DNA of 64,000 nucleotides from JANQPX01 sp050633905 (lineage in GTDB: Bacteria; Pseudomonadota; Alphaproteobacteria; Geminicoccales; Geminicoccaceae). The DNA lies in contig JBOEHJ010000050.1 of NCBI GenBank assembly GCA_050633905.1, forward strand, positions 110,007 through 174,006, given 5' to 3'. Position 1 is the stretch's first letter, and the number at the start of each line of letters is the position of its first letter. Below the pieces are notes generated by a model, which was given only the letters and a program-made list of their open reading frames with translations, searched no databases and was not told the origin of the DNA. The translations under genes were made by a program, and so were the position numbers. This document shows positions 34,215-43,556 of this stretch, in pieces.

Positions 34215-37200
34215 CTATTTCTTACTTCTCGAACGACTGCCGCGGGCAGATCGTTCACGTGTTCCACCGCCGCCTGAAGAAGGCTGATCACTTCCGGGTT
34301 CGGGTGAGGCGCCACCGCCTTCGCTGCCACCGCCGCTCCCCGAGTCACCGCTGCCGCCGCCCTTCCGGCGGGCTTCTTCCGCTTTAGCTTCGGCTTGGGC
34401 GATCGAGTGAATGTCGCGAGCCTCGCGCACAAGGCCGCCCATATTGGCGAGCTTGCCGCCCTCGATGCCGAGATCGGCCATGAGGCTGTCGACCATCGGT
34501 GCTTGCACGCGGTAGCGAAGGGCGCTGTCGATCACCTCGTCGGTGGCGTTCTTGGCACTGCCGCCCTCGCCGTGACCATTCAGGCCATCGAGCTGCATGA
34601 TGCGGATATCCTGGATCTTCTCCATCGGTTTGACCGAGGCTGAAACGATGCCTTCAATACGATCCAGGAGATTACGCCTGAAGAGGCCGTAGCGTGCGGC
34701 GTCGGTAAGCACGTTCTCGGCTTCGTTCAAGAGCTTCTTGGCTTCGGCTTCAACAGCCAGGCGCACCTGCTCGGCATGAGCTGCGATACGCTGTTCTTCT
34801 GCAGCCTTCTCGGCGAGCTCGACATCGACGGCTTTCCTGCGCCTAGCAATCTCGCTCTCGCGTACGGTCTGCACCTGCTCCTCGGCGACTGCAGCTTTCG
34901 CGCGGGCAATCTCGGCTTCGGCTTGCGCTGCACTCTCTTCGAGCGATTTTTCGTAGAGCGCGATCGCCTTTTCCATCATCGCCGTTTCGATCGCCTGCTC
35001 GCGATTGACTTCAAGCGTGCGGCGATCCTTCTCACGGCCGATACGGGCTTCATCCAGCCCGCGTTCGGAAGCAATCTGTGCTCGCTCTACCTCCTCGCGT
35101 GAGCCGATCTCAGCTTCGCGCAGCGCCTGAACGCGAGCGACTTCGAGCTGCTCGATCGACCGCCTGCGCTCCAGCCGCGCGGCTTCCAGCGCCTGTTCGC
35201 GGGCGACATCGGAGGTCTCGATACTCGTCTGTGCGGCAATCTCCGCCTGCTTCACCTTGGCGTCGGCATCGGCGCGCTCGGCCTTCTTCGAGGCAAGCTC
35301 GATGATGCGCTCTTCCTCCGCAGCCTCGACGAGACGCTTCTTGCCGATATCGCGAATCTCTCTCTCTTCAGCCGACGCGATCCGCTCCTTTTCGAGTTCC
35401 AGTTCGGTTGCAATCCGATCGCGCTCGACCTTGTCACGTCGCTTGATGTCGGCCGCCTCGATTGCACCTTCCCTAGCGATTTCGCGATTACGCGTGTCCT
35501 GTTCGGCGGCAATGCGCTCTGCGGCCAGCGCTTTGTCGCTCGCAATCTTAGCGGCATCGACGGCTTCCTTCGCCGCAACTTCCGCCTCGTCCACCGCCTT
35601 GTTTCTGGCAATCTCCAGCGACCGGACACGTTCTTCCTGGGCAATGCGATGGGTCTGCACGGTTTCTCGAGCAGCAATGTCGGCTTCTTCGACCGTCTGC
35701 TGACGCTCGATCTCGCGCTCACGCGTTGCTTGCTCGGAGGCAATGCGCTCGGCAGTCAGATATTTTTCCCGAGCAATGCGCGCAGCATCGGTCGCCTGCT
35801 GCGCTGCGATGTCGGCCTCGTCCAGCATCTTGGTGCGCTGGATCTCAAGCTCGCGAATGGAACGATCGGATTCGATCTTCTCGGCACTGACCGTCCTTTC
35901 ATGACTAATCCTGAGCTTCTCGACTGCCTCGCGCGATGTGATTTCCGCCTCGTCGATCGCGCGGTTGCGCGCGATCTCGCGCTGACGTGTCAGCTCCTCG
36001 TTGGAGATGCGCGCGTCGGTGACTGCACGCTCCTGAGCGATACGCGCCTTCTCGGTTTCCTCACGTGCGGCAATGTCCGTCTGCTCGACACTCTTCGCAC
36101 GTTCGATTTCGAGTTGCTGGGTTTCTTTGTCCTTAATGATCTGCGCTTCGGTGACTATGCGCTCCTGCTCGATGCGCGCTTTCTCGACGGCCTCGCGCGA
36201 CGAAATCTCAGCCTCCTGAATGGCGCGCTGACGCGCGATCTCTTTCGCCTGCGTTGTCTGTTCGTTTGAGATCCGTGCTTCCTGGATAGCGCGCTCCTGC
36301 GTAATCCGCGCTTTTTCCACGGCCTCACGCGATGTGATCTCGGCGGCTTCGACCGTCTGCTGACGTTCGATTTCCTTTTGCCGAATTTCCCGCTCGGAGG
36401 CGATGCGCGCCTCGGAGATCGCATGCTCATTGGCGATCCGCGCTTTCTCGATTTCCTCACGCGCGATGATCTGCGCGTTCTCGGCATCGGTCTCCCGTTC
36501 GGCCCGTTCACGCGCAAGCTCGGCGCGCTGCGCTGCGCGTCGGAACTCGACCTCGCGCTCCTGATCCAGACGCGCGGTCTCGCTCTCCCGCTCGATCTCA
36601 AGCGCTTGTTTCTCCGCCTCCAAATTTCTTGTGCGGATCTTGATCATCGAGTCCTGCTCGATATCGTTCCGCAGTTTCCGCCGATCCTCGATGTCTTCGA
36701 TCAGCTTGGTCAGGCCCTCGGCATCAAAGCGGTTGGAGGGATTGAAAAATTCGAGGTCGGTTTGATCAATGTCGGTGATCGCGACCGATTCCAGCTCCAG
36801 CCCGTTTTGCGCCAATGCCTCCTGCGCCGCATTCTTGACGCGCGAAACATAGTCGCCTCGCTGCTCGTGAATTTCCTCGATCGACATTTGCGCCGCGGTC
36901 GAACGAAGGGCCGAGACGAATTTACCAGACATCAGCGCGTGCAGCCGCTCCTGCTCCAACGTCCGCCGTCCCAACGTCGCCGCTGCGATTGACACGGCCT
37001 CCCGATTGGGCGCAACCCGCACATAAAATTCCGCCTCGACGTCGACACGCATGCGATCCTTGGTGATCAGCGCGTCATCCTTCTCGCGGATCACTTCCAG
37101 CTGTAGCGTGTTCATGTTCACTGGCGTGATATCGTGGATGATCGGCCAGACAAACGCTCCGCCGTCGATCACGACTTTCTCACCGAGAAAACCCGTCCTG

Positions 37201-37322
37201 ACGAACGCCACTTCCTTAGTGGACCGGCGATAAAGCCAGTTCATCACCCAGTAGATGATCGCAATGACGATGACCGCTGCGATCAGCCAGAGGATGAGAT
37301 TACCGATCAACTGACCCGACAT
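34215..37322 (-). CDS. Giant flotillin/SPFH protein with hendecad repeats
   Basis: 1035 residues, about twice a usual flotillin. One transmembrane segment (about 6-31) anchors the N-terminus, followed by an SPFH domain (about 33-200). From 285 to 669 the protein is built of 11-residue units starting with Ile and grouped in fours (44 residues), with weaker 11-mers to about 815. A globular segment follows (about 830-980), then a Gly/Ser-rich tail ending in Arg/Lys. Flotillins form membrane microdomain scaffolds or cages. Placed between the transporter and the molybdenum hydroxylase genes, it may organise that complex at the membrane; this is inference. Confidence 0.93.
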   Translation of the reverse strand: MSGQLIGNLILWLIAAVIVIAIIYWVMNWLYRRSTKEVAFVRTGFLGEKVVIDGGAFVWPIIHDITPVNMNTLQLEVIREKDDALITKDRMRVDVEAEFYVRVAPNREAVSIAAATLGRRTLEQERLHALMSGKFVSALRSTAAQMSIEEIHEQRGDYVSRVKNAAQEALAQNGLELESVAITDIDQTDLEFFNPSNRFDAEGLTKLIEDIEDRRKLRNDIEQDSMIKIRTRNLEAEKQALEIERESETARLDQEREVEFRRAAQRAELARERAERETDAENAQIIAREEIEKARIANEHAISEARIASEREIRQKEIERQQTVEAAEITSREAVEKARITQERAIQEARISNEQTTQAKEIARQRAIQEAEISSREAVEKARIEQERIVTEAQIIKDKETQQLEIERAKSVEQTDIAAREETEKARIAQERAVTDARISNEELTRQREIARNRAIDEAEITSREAVEKLRISHERTVSAEKIESDRSIRELEIQRTKMLDEADIAAQQATDAARIAREKYLTAERIASEQATREREIERQQTVEEADIAARETVQTHRIAQEERVRSLEIARNKAVDEAEVAAKEAVDAAKIASDKALAAERIAAEQDTRNREIAREGAIEAADIKRRDKVERDRIATELELEKERIASAEEREIRDIGKKRLVEAAEEERIIELASKKAERADADAKVKQAEIAAQTSIETSDVAREQALEAARLERRRSIEQLEVARVQALREAEIGSREEVERAQIASERGLDEARIGREKDRRTLEVNREQAIETAMMEKAIALYEKSLEESAAQAEAEIARAKAAVAEEQVQTVRESEIARRRKAVDVELAEKAAEEQRIAAHAEQVRLAVEAEAKKLLNEAENVLTDAARYGLFRRNLLDRIEGIVSASVKPMEKIQDIRIMQLDGLNGHGEGGSAKNATDEVIDSALRYRVQAPMVDSLMADLGIEGGKLANMGGLVREARDIHSIAQAEAKAEEARRKGGGSGDSGSGGGSEGGGASPEPGSDQPSSGGGGTRERSARGSRSRSKK
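35316..36470 (-). repeat. 132-bp coding repeat (44-residue, four hendecads) in the flotillin gene
   Basis: Nine blocks, each of four 11-residue units, except block 7 which has three. Block 2 reads ITSREAVEKAR, ITQERAIQEAR, ISNEQTTQAKE, IARQRAIQEAE. The unit IERQQTVEAAE (36339-36371) recurs as IERQQTVEEAD exactly 660 bp (5 x 132) away, and the DNA word for EKAR-type units recurs at 132-bp steps (for example near 36176 and 36308). Eleven-residue periodicity predicts a straight or right-handed coiled coil. Confidence 0.93.
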
Positions 37323-37366
37323 TTTCTAACCTCCCAGGGGCCCGAGACGGGCCTGCCTTGACTTTG

Positions 37367-38203
37367 TTATTGGTCTTCGCCGATGCGTTTGAATTCTTTT
37401 GTCTGTTCGGTAAGCGCGACTTCGGTCGGCAGGCGTTCCATTGAGGACGCGCCGTAGAAGCCGTTGCAGTGTTCGGTGTTATCGAGGATGTAGCGCGCGT
37501 CATCCGGCATGCTGATCGGACCGCCGTGAGAAAGCACGATGATATCCGGTCGCACCGACTTTGCCGCTGCCGCCCAGGCATCAATCAGGGGCGGGCAGTC
37601 CGCAAGTTTCAGCGCCGTATCCGCACCGATTGCGCCGCCGGTAGTGAGGCCCATATGCGGCACGATGATATCCGCGCCGGCTGCAGCCATCGCCCGCGCG
37701 TCATTCTCGGAGAAGACATAAGGCGTCGTCAGCATGTCCAATTCGTGCGCTGCTCGGATCATGTCGACCTCAAGGCCGAAACCCATGCCGGTTTCTTCGA
37801 GATTGGAGCGGAAGGTTCCATCGATCAGCCCGACCGTCGGGAAGTTCTGCACGCCAGAAAAACCGATATCCTTCAGCTGCTGCAAAAAGACGTCCTGGAT
37901 CATGAAAGGGTCCGTGCCATTCACGCCGGCAAGTACTGGTGTTGTCTTTACGACTGGCAGCACTTCCTTGGCCATGTCGACAACGATTTCATTGGCATTG
38001 CCATACGCCAGTAAGCCAGCGAGCGATCCGCGCCCCGCCATGCGATAACGGCCGGAGTTGTAGATCACGATGAGATCGATACCGCCGGCCTCCTCGCATT
38101 TGGCGGATAAGCCCGTGCCGGCGCCACCGCCGACGATCGGTTCATTGCGCTCGATCATGTCGCGGAACTTTTCGAGGATCTGGCTGCGTTCAAAACGTGG
38201 CAT
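37367..38203 (-). CDS. TIM-barrel protein of the Tm-1-associated 'phosphoenolpyruvate hydrolase' family
   Basis: 278 residues, TIM barrel, with GGGAGTGLSAKCEEAGGIDL near the N-terminus, LAGVNGTDPF in the middle and VLSHGGPISMPDDARYIL near the end. In plants the same domain forms the C-terminal half of Tm-1, joined to the UPF0261 domain that here is encoded 3 nt upstream. RefSeq-style names call it a phosphoenolpyruvate hydrolase family protein, but its activity in bacteria is not firmly known to me. It lies 44 nt before the flotillin gene. Confidence 0.85.
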   Translation of the reverse strand: MPRFERSQILEKFRDMIERNEPIVGGGAGTGLSAKCEEAGGIDLIVIYNSGRYRMAGRGSLAGLLAYGNANEIVVDMAKEVLPVVKTTPVLAGVNGTDPFMIQDVFLQQLKDIGFSGVQNFPTVGLIDGTFRSNLEETGMGFGLEVDMIRAAHELDMLTTPYVFSENDARAMAAAGADIIVPHMGLTTGGAIGADTALKLADCPPLIDAWAAAAKSVRPDIIVLSHGGPISMPDDARYILDNTEHCNGFYGASSMERLPTEVALTEQTKEFKRIGEDQ

Positions 38204-38206
38204 GGA

Positions 38207-40429
38207 TTAGTGTCTCATCATTCTGGAGGGTGTCGGCCGTCCGTGGAGTGCTCGGAACGCGTCCACAAGGGCAGCGGCGAAAGGGGCGTCGTTGATATTG
38301 TGCGGCAGGCGAATGAGCTGACGGTTGGAGGTCTGCCGCACCGTCTGTTCCAGCGCCGTGAACAAGGCGGCATCAGCTTCCGGATCATGGAACGCCATGC
38401 CCGGCGCATCGAGGGCGGAAACACCGTCTTCGGGAAGAAAGAAACGCACCGGCGCATCCATCTGGTTCAGCCGTTCACCAATCCACTGACCCATGCGTGT
38501 GTTCTCTTCCGGCGTCGTGCGCATCAGCGTGATTTGTGGGTTATGCTCATAGAGATTGCGATCGCGAAAACGCTCGGGCACCGTGTCGGGCGCTGCAAAA
38601 TTCACCATATCAAGCGCGCCGCAAGCGCCGACATAAGGCATCCCCGTTCGGATGACAGACCCGAAACGATCCTCGGTCGCCGGAAACACGCCGCCCATCA
38701 TCATGTCGCAGATTTCGGTGGTGGTGATGTCGAGCACGCCGGACATCAGTCCGCTATCCACCAGCTTCTCCATCGACTGCCCACCAATGCCGGTTGCATG
38801 AAACACCAGACAGTCGTAATCAACCTCCAGTGACTGCGTTACCTGCTGCACACAAGCCGTCGTCACGCCGAACATCGTAAGCCCAATCGGCGGTAGCGTG
38901 CCGCTGCTGGCTGCACTTGGCACCGAGTCTCTCTGAACCTGTCGGCGTCTGACCATGCCGGTCATCGCGTTGGCGCCGTTGGTCAAGACTTGGGTGGTGA
39001 TGGAATTCAGACCCTGCACATCGGCGACCGAATGCAGCATCATGATGTCAGCCGGTCCGACATATTGCCGAACGTCACCCGACGCGATCGTCGAGATCAT
39101 CACTTTTGGCACACCGACGGGCAGCGCTCGCATTGCTGGCGTGACCAACGCAGTTCCCCCAGAACCACCAGCGCCGATGATCCCGGCAATGCCGCTCTGA
39201 TGGCGTATCCAGCCTTCGAACGCCTCTGTCATCGCCGCGACCGACTTGCCGCGATCATCGGTGAACACTGCATTTGCGCCGTGACGATGATGAGCCGCAA
39301 CCTGCAATGGCGGAATCTCCGCACTGGACGGCTTGCCCGACGTCGATAGATCCACAAGCCGCGTACGCACGCCAGCGTCCTTTATAAGGTCGCGTATAAA
39401 CCGCAGTTCAACCCCTTTCGTATCCAACGTCCCCGCTACCAACACCACCCCGTCGAGTGCCCTCGACACGGTTGACACGGTCGCGGTGTTTGGACCTGAC
39501 GTTATCGTTCGGCCGTTGGCCGATGAGGTGCGGGCGGAGGCTTCGATGCGGGCGACGGGGACGGGTGGAGTCCAGCGCGTCGGAACCGTGGGATTGGAGA
39601 GATAAATCTTCGTCGGCCCACGCTGCGCCTCGACCTCCCGCCCAGCGGTCTCCCCCGCTGCCGCGCCCACCGCGACAGCATCCAGCTCGGGGTCGCCCGA
39701 CCCCCTGCCTACGCCTAGGAGGCTTTGTTGGAGGGTGCGGTCCGCGGCGAGCTGACGGCTGTCCATGAGGCGGCTGATGCGGCCATTGACCATGATCGCG
39801 GTCTGCTCGGAGATCTCAGTGGCCACCCCCATATTCTGCTCGATGATTAGAACTTCGATGTCGCCTTCATCGGCAAGCCGGATCAGCATCTCCTCGACCT
39901 GGGCGACGATGACGGGCGCCAGCCCTTCGGTCGGCTCATCCATGATCAGGAGTGTCGGATTTTGCAGCAAGGCGCGGGAGATCGCTAGCATCTGCTGCTC
40001 GCCACCGGAGAGCTGGCCGCCGCCATTGTTGCGGCGCTCGGCGAGGCGGGGGAAGGTGCTGTAGATGCGATCGATCGACCAGACGCCCTCGCTTGCCACC
40101 ATCTGGAGATGTTCATGCACGCTCAGCGATTGCCAAAGGCGACGTCCCTGGGGCACATAGCCGATTCCCTGACGGGCGATCTCGGCCGGCGTTTTGCCAA
40201 TCAGGCTCTGGCCGTCAAAAGTAATCGACCCGCTCGAAGCGGGCACCAGCCCCATGATGGTCTTGCAGAGCGTGGTCTTGCCCATGCCATTTCGACCGAC
40301 GACCGATAAGACGCCATGATCAAGCGTCAGGTCGACTCCCTGCAGAGCATGCGAGGCACCATAATAGACATTGAGCCCCTGAATTTGCAGTGTGGGCGTG
40401 GAGGCCCGCCGGCCACCGGCGCTAGGCAT
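38207..40429 (-). CDS. LivF-type ABC ATPase fused to a Tm-1-like (UPF0261) ATP-binding domain
   Basis: 740 residues. Residues 12-240 are a branched-chain-type ABC ATPase: Walker A GRNGMGKTT (45-53), signature LSGGEQQ (140-146), Walker B LLIMDEPTEGL. A linker of about 85 residues contains KIYLSNPTVPTRW, seen at the end of some LivF proteins. From about 326 (VVLVAGTLDTKGVELR) to the end is a UPF0261/Tm-1-like domain with IIGAGGSGGTALVTPAM. The gene overlaps livG by 8 nt. The fusion puts a transporter ATPase and a metabolic enzyme-like domain in one chain, suggesting that import and first processing of the substrate are coupled. Confidence 0.92.
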   Translation of the reverse strand: MPSAGGRRASTPTLQIQGLNVYYGASHALQGVDLTLDHGVLSVVGRNGMGKTTLCKTIMGLVPASSGSITFDGQSLIGKTPAEIARQGIGYVPQGRRLWQSLSVHEHLQMVASEGVWSIDRIYSTFPRLAERRNNGGGQLSGGEQQMLAISRALLQNPTLLIMDEPTEGLAPVIVAQVEEMLIRLADEGDIEVLIIEQNMGVATEISEQTAIMVNGRISRLMDSRQLAADRTLQQSLLGVGRGSGDPELDAVAVGAAAGETAGREVEAQRGPTKIYLSNPTVPTRWTPPVPVARIEASARTSSANGRTITSGPNTATVSTVSRALDGVVLVAGTLDTKGVELRFIRDLIKDAGVRTRLVDLSTSGKPSSAEIPPLQVAAHHRHGANAVFTDDRGKSVAAMTEAFEGWIRHQSGIAGIIGAGGSGGTALVTPAMRALPVGVPKVMISTIASGDVRQYVGPADIMMLHSVADVQGLNSITTQVLTNGANAMTGMVRRRQVQRDSVPSAASSGTLPPIGLTMFGVTTACVQQVTQSLEVDYDCLVFHATGIGGQSMEKLVDSGLMSGVLDITTTEICDMMMGGVFPATEDRFGSVIRTGMPYVGACGALDMVNFAAPDTVPERFRDRNLYEHNPQITLMRTTPEENTRMGQWIGERLNQMDAPVRFFLPEDGVSALDAPGMAFHDPEADAALFTALEQTVRQTSNRQLIRLPHNINDAPFAAALVDAFRALHGRPTPSRMMRH

Positions 40430-41237
40430 GACCGCCTCCGAGGTAGAGTTCCTGGACCTCGGGGTCGTTCTCGATCTCGTCGGGACTGCCTTCTTTGAAG
40501 ATGCGACCGTTATGCATCATGGTCACGCTCTCGACCACGCGAAGCGCCACGTCCATGTCATGCTCGATGATGATGTAGCCCATATGGGACGGCAGCGAGG
40601 TCAGTATTTCGACCAGCTCGCTGCGCTCCGCGGGGGACAATCCAGCGGCAGGTTCATCGAACAGGATAAACCGCGGAGCGCCTGCGAGGGCCAGCGCGAT
40701 TTCGAGCTGGCGCTGCTGGCCGTAGGCAAGGGTTGCGACTTTGGTATCTTTGACGTCTTCGAGGTGAACAGCCGTCACCAGATCTTCGGCGCTGGTCATC
40801 AGGGCCTCGTTGCGGCGAGGTCGGAGCAACGAAAACCGCCCGCGAGAAACGCCACGGCAGGCGAGGTAGACATTGTCCAGCACCGACAACCCGCCGAACA
40901 ACAGCGAGATCTGATAGGTGCGTCTCAAACCGCGTCGTATGCGTTCATGTGCGGGAAAGCCAGTCACATCCTCCCCGAAAAAACGGATCGTGCCCGAGGT
41001 CGCCGGAAAGTCGCCGGTGATGCAGTTGAACAGCGTCGTTTTGCCGGCCCCATTCGAGCCAAGCACGCCGCGGCGCTCGCCCGGGCGAATGCTGAGCGTG
41101 ACATCCGAAAGAGCGGCAAGTGCTCCAAACATCCGGGTCACGCCCCGAAGCTCTAAGGCGTTGCCAGTGCCCGCGGCCGACAACCGATCCGCGACAGTGC
41201 CGCCGGCACCTGGGTTACTTGCGGCCAAGGCGTTCAT
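40422..41237 (-). CDS. Branched-chain-type ABC transporter ATPase LivG
   Basis: 271 residues. Walker A GSNGAGKTTLFN, signature AYGQQRQLEIALAL and Walker B FILFDEPAAGLSPAE are present. It energises uptake through LivH/LivM. It overlaps livM by 4 nt and the LivF fusion gene by 8 nt. Substrate is unlikely to be an amino acid given the catabolic context; that is inference. Confidence 0.93.
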   Translation of the reverse strand: MNALAASNPGAGGTVADRLSAAGTGNALELRGVTRMFGALAALSDVTLSIRPGERRGVLGSNGAGKTTLFNCITGDFPATSGTIRFFGEDVTGFPAHERIRRGLRRTYQISLLFGGLSVLDNVYLACRGVSRGRFSLLRPRRNEALMTSAEDLVTAVHLEDVKDTKVATLAYGQQRQLEIALALAGAPRFILFDEPAAGLSPAERSELVEILTSLPSHMGYIIIEHDMDVALRVVESVTMMHNGRIFKEGSPDEIENDPEVQELYLGGGHA

Positions 41238-42343
41238 CGATCTCCCCCCGTGATGTCGCGGCCAGCAGGTCGGCGCAAGTCAGCGCTGTCGCGCACCCAC
41301 GACCGCCAGCGGTCCCAGAGGCCTAGGACTCCGTCGGGCGACCAGAAGACGATGACGAGAAAGCCGAGACCGATCAGGAGCTGGAAACGTTCGGGCGGCA
41401 GGCCGACGCTGTCCAGGACGTCGAGGGCGAAGGTGCGGAGAAGGACGTAGATGAATGCGCCGATGAAGGGGCCGATGGGGCGGCCGATTCCGCCGACCAC
41501 GGCGATCACCAGGATGTCGATCACCGGGCCGATGCCGGCGGTGCCGGGCGAGATCTGGGCGTTGCTCCAGACCAGGAGAATGCCGCCGATACCGGCGATG
41601 ATCGAGGCGAATGTATAGGCTGCGATGCGGTGAGCGGTGACGTTGAAGCCAAGGGCCGCCATCCGTCTTGGATTGTCGCGCACGCCTTGAAGGGCAAGGC
41701 CAAAGGGGGAACGCGAGACGTAGAGGACGGCGAGATAGCTGACGAAAGCCCAAAACAGCGTCAGGTAGTAAAACGCATTGGCGCCCCGCCAATTGACGCC
41801 GAAGAGTTCAGGCGGCAGCACGCCGTTGAAGCCGGCAAAGCCGTTGAAGACCACGTAATTCTGGCGGGTGAAGTAGAAGAAGGCCGCCGCAATCGCGAGC
41901 GTGATCATGATGGTGTAGATTCCATCGGTGCGCACAGCGAGCGCGCCGCAGAGCGTGCCGAAGATCGTGGCGATGATGAGCGCAATCGGAATGTTGAGCC
42001 ACCAGGGCCAGTTCAGGCTGATGGTGTCGATCCCGCTATCCCCGAAGATCGCGACCATATATCCAGCAAGGCCAGCGATGGTCATTTGCGCCAGGCTCAC
42101 CATGCCGCCATAGCCCGCCAGAAACATCAGGCTGAGCGCGATCATGCCGAGAATGAAGGCCCAGCCAAAAATCTGGAACAACACGAAATCGCTAGCGATC
42201 AGCGGCATGATCAGGAGGAGAAAGGCTACCAGCCAAACCATCGGATGGATGCGGCGAAACCACTCCTGTTCAAACAGCGGCGTCGGCGGCGTACCCGCCG
42301 CGGGGGGGGCTTGGACTTGTGTCTCTTCCCGGGCAATGGCCAT
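41234..42343 (-). CDS. Branched-chain-type ABC transporter permease LivM
   Basis: 369 residues, with roughly ten membrane helices after a polar N-terminus of about 35 residues. The permease signature lies around LQGVRDNPRRMAALGFNV, and GGIGRPIGPFIGAF follows. It pairs with LivH to form the channel. It starts 3 nt after livH and overlaps livG by 4 nt. Confidence 0.93.
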   Translation of the reverse strand: MAIAREETQVQAPPAAGTPPTPLFEQEWFRRIHPMVWLVAFLLLIMPLIASDFVLFQIFGWAFILGMIALSLMFLAGYGGMVSLAQMTIAGLAGYMVAIFGDSGIDTISLNWPWWLNIPIALIIATIFGTLCGALAVRTDGIYTIMITLAIAAAFFYFTRQNYVVFNGFAGFNGVLPPELFGVNWRGANAFYYLTLFWAFVSYLAVLYVSRSPFGLALQGVRDNPRRMAALGFNVTAHRIAAYTFASIIAGIGGILLVWSNAQISPGTAGIGPVIDILVIAVVGGIGRPIGPFIGAFIYVLLRTFALDVLDSVGLPPERFQLLIGLGFLVIVFWSPDGVLGLWDRWRSWVRDSADLRRPAGRDITGGDR

Positions 42344-42346
42344 TGA

Positions 42347-43402
42347 TCAAGCTCGCCCCAGCAAGCCTTGCGGGCGAAATGCCAGCACGACGACCATGAT
42401 CAGGAAGGTGAGGACCACGGCGTAGGTCGGCGCATAGACCGAGCCGAATTGTTCGGCGAGACCGATCAGAAGCGCACCAAGGGCGGCGCCGGGGATGGAG
42501 CCCATGCCGCCGACGATCACCACCACCAATGAGGCCAGCAAAAAGCGAATGTCCTCGCCGGGGGCGAGCGACTGGAAGGTGCCGCCGACCACACCGGCAA
42601 CACCGGCAAGACCCGCACCAAAGGCGAACACGCCGACGAACACCAGCTGGATCGGCACGCCGGTCGCAGACAGCATTTCACGATCGTCGACTCCGGCTCT
42701 GATCAGCATGCCGATGCGCGTGCGGTTCAAGGTCAGCCACATGCCGATGCCAATCACGACAGCGGCGAGCAGGATCACTAAGCGAACGATCGGGTACTTC
42801 AGGTAGACGATATCGCCATTGGATTTGATCGCTGTGATGAACGGCAGCGTCATCGGGCCATTCAGCCAATCCGGCGGCAGGATCTGATAAAAATCGCCGC
42901 CCCAGATCCAGAGCATAAGATCGGCAACCACGATCGAGATGCCGATGGTCACCAAGGTCTGGCGAAGATCCTGGCCTTCCATGCGCCTGAAGACGACGAT
43001 CTGCAGAACGACCCCAAGGAGACCGATGAGGACGAAGGCAACGATGAAGCTCAGGAACCACCAACCCGTGGCATCGGCGACCTCGTAGCCGATATAGCCG
43101 CCGAGAAGGTAGAGCGAACCATGGGCGAGATTGACATTTCTCATCAGTCCGAAAATCAGGGTGAAGCCGCTGGCGACGAGAAAATACAGACCGCCCAAGG
43201 TGATGCCGTTGAAGAGCGCGTTCAGAAAAACCTTTTTTCGACCGATAACGTCGACTAACCCTTTCGGCCAGACCGCAAAAATCGCCCAGATCAGGATGAT
43301 CCCCGCCAGAAAAATGATGAGCGACCAGATAGGGTGACGCTGGACGAAGCGCTTGATGCGCCCATCGTCAGCCCCTCCCCCCTGTCTGATCTCATTGATC
43401 AT
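42347..43402 (-). CDS. Branched-chain-type ABC transporter permease LivH
   Basis: 351 residues with an extended polar N-terminus (about 25 residues), then membrane helices including GLYFLVASGFTLIFGLMRNVNLAHGSLYLLG and GGMGSIPGAALGALLIGL, typical for LivH. First gene of the transporter run; the 154-bp gap upstream, after the AraC gene, may contain the promoter for the long operon. Confidence 0.92.
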   Translation of the reverse strand: MINEIRQGGGADDGRIKRFVQRHPIWSLIIFLAGIILIWAIFAVWPKGLVDVIGRKKVFLNALFNGITLGGLYFLVASGFTLIFGLMRNVNLAHGSLYLLGGYIGYEVADATGWWFLSFIVAFVLIGLLGVVLQIVVFRRMEGQDLRQTLVTIGISIVVADLMLWIWGGDFYQILPPDWLNGPMTLPFITAIKSNGDIVYLKYPIVRLVILLAAVVIGIGMWLTLNRTRIGMLIRAGVDDREMLSATGVPIQLVFVGVFAFGAGLAGVAGVVGGTFQSLAPGEDIRFLLASLVVVIVGGMGSIPGAALGALLIGLAEQFGSVYAPTYAVVLTFLIMVVVLAFRPQGLLGRA

Positions 43403-43556
43403 CGAACGGTCTTGTTCCTCTGTTTCGCATTGTTCCGGGGCAAGACATCCCAGCGTTGCAAAAGACGGTACCCGGTCGATGGCATCGACCTCATATCTCT
43501 CAGTCTCTTCACTTGCCGGTCCATCGCCAAATGGCCAGTCGCCAGCCGGTTTTGCC

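Noticed and set aside
35649..36992. Long rightward open frames (206 and 204 codons) opposite the flotillin gene
   Set aside because: They arise because the 11-residue coding repeat has few stops on the other strand; their composition is not protein-like and they have no family.
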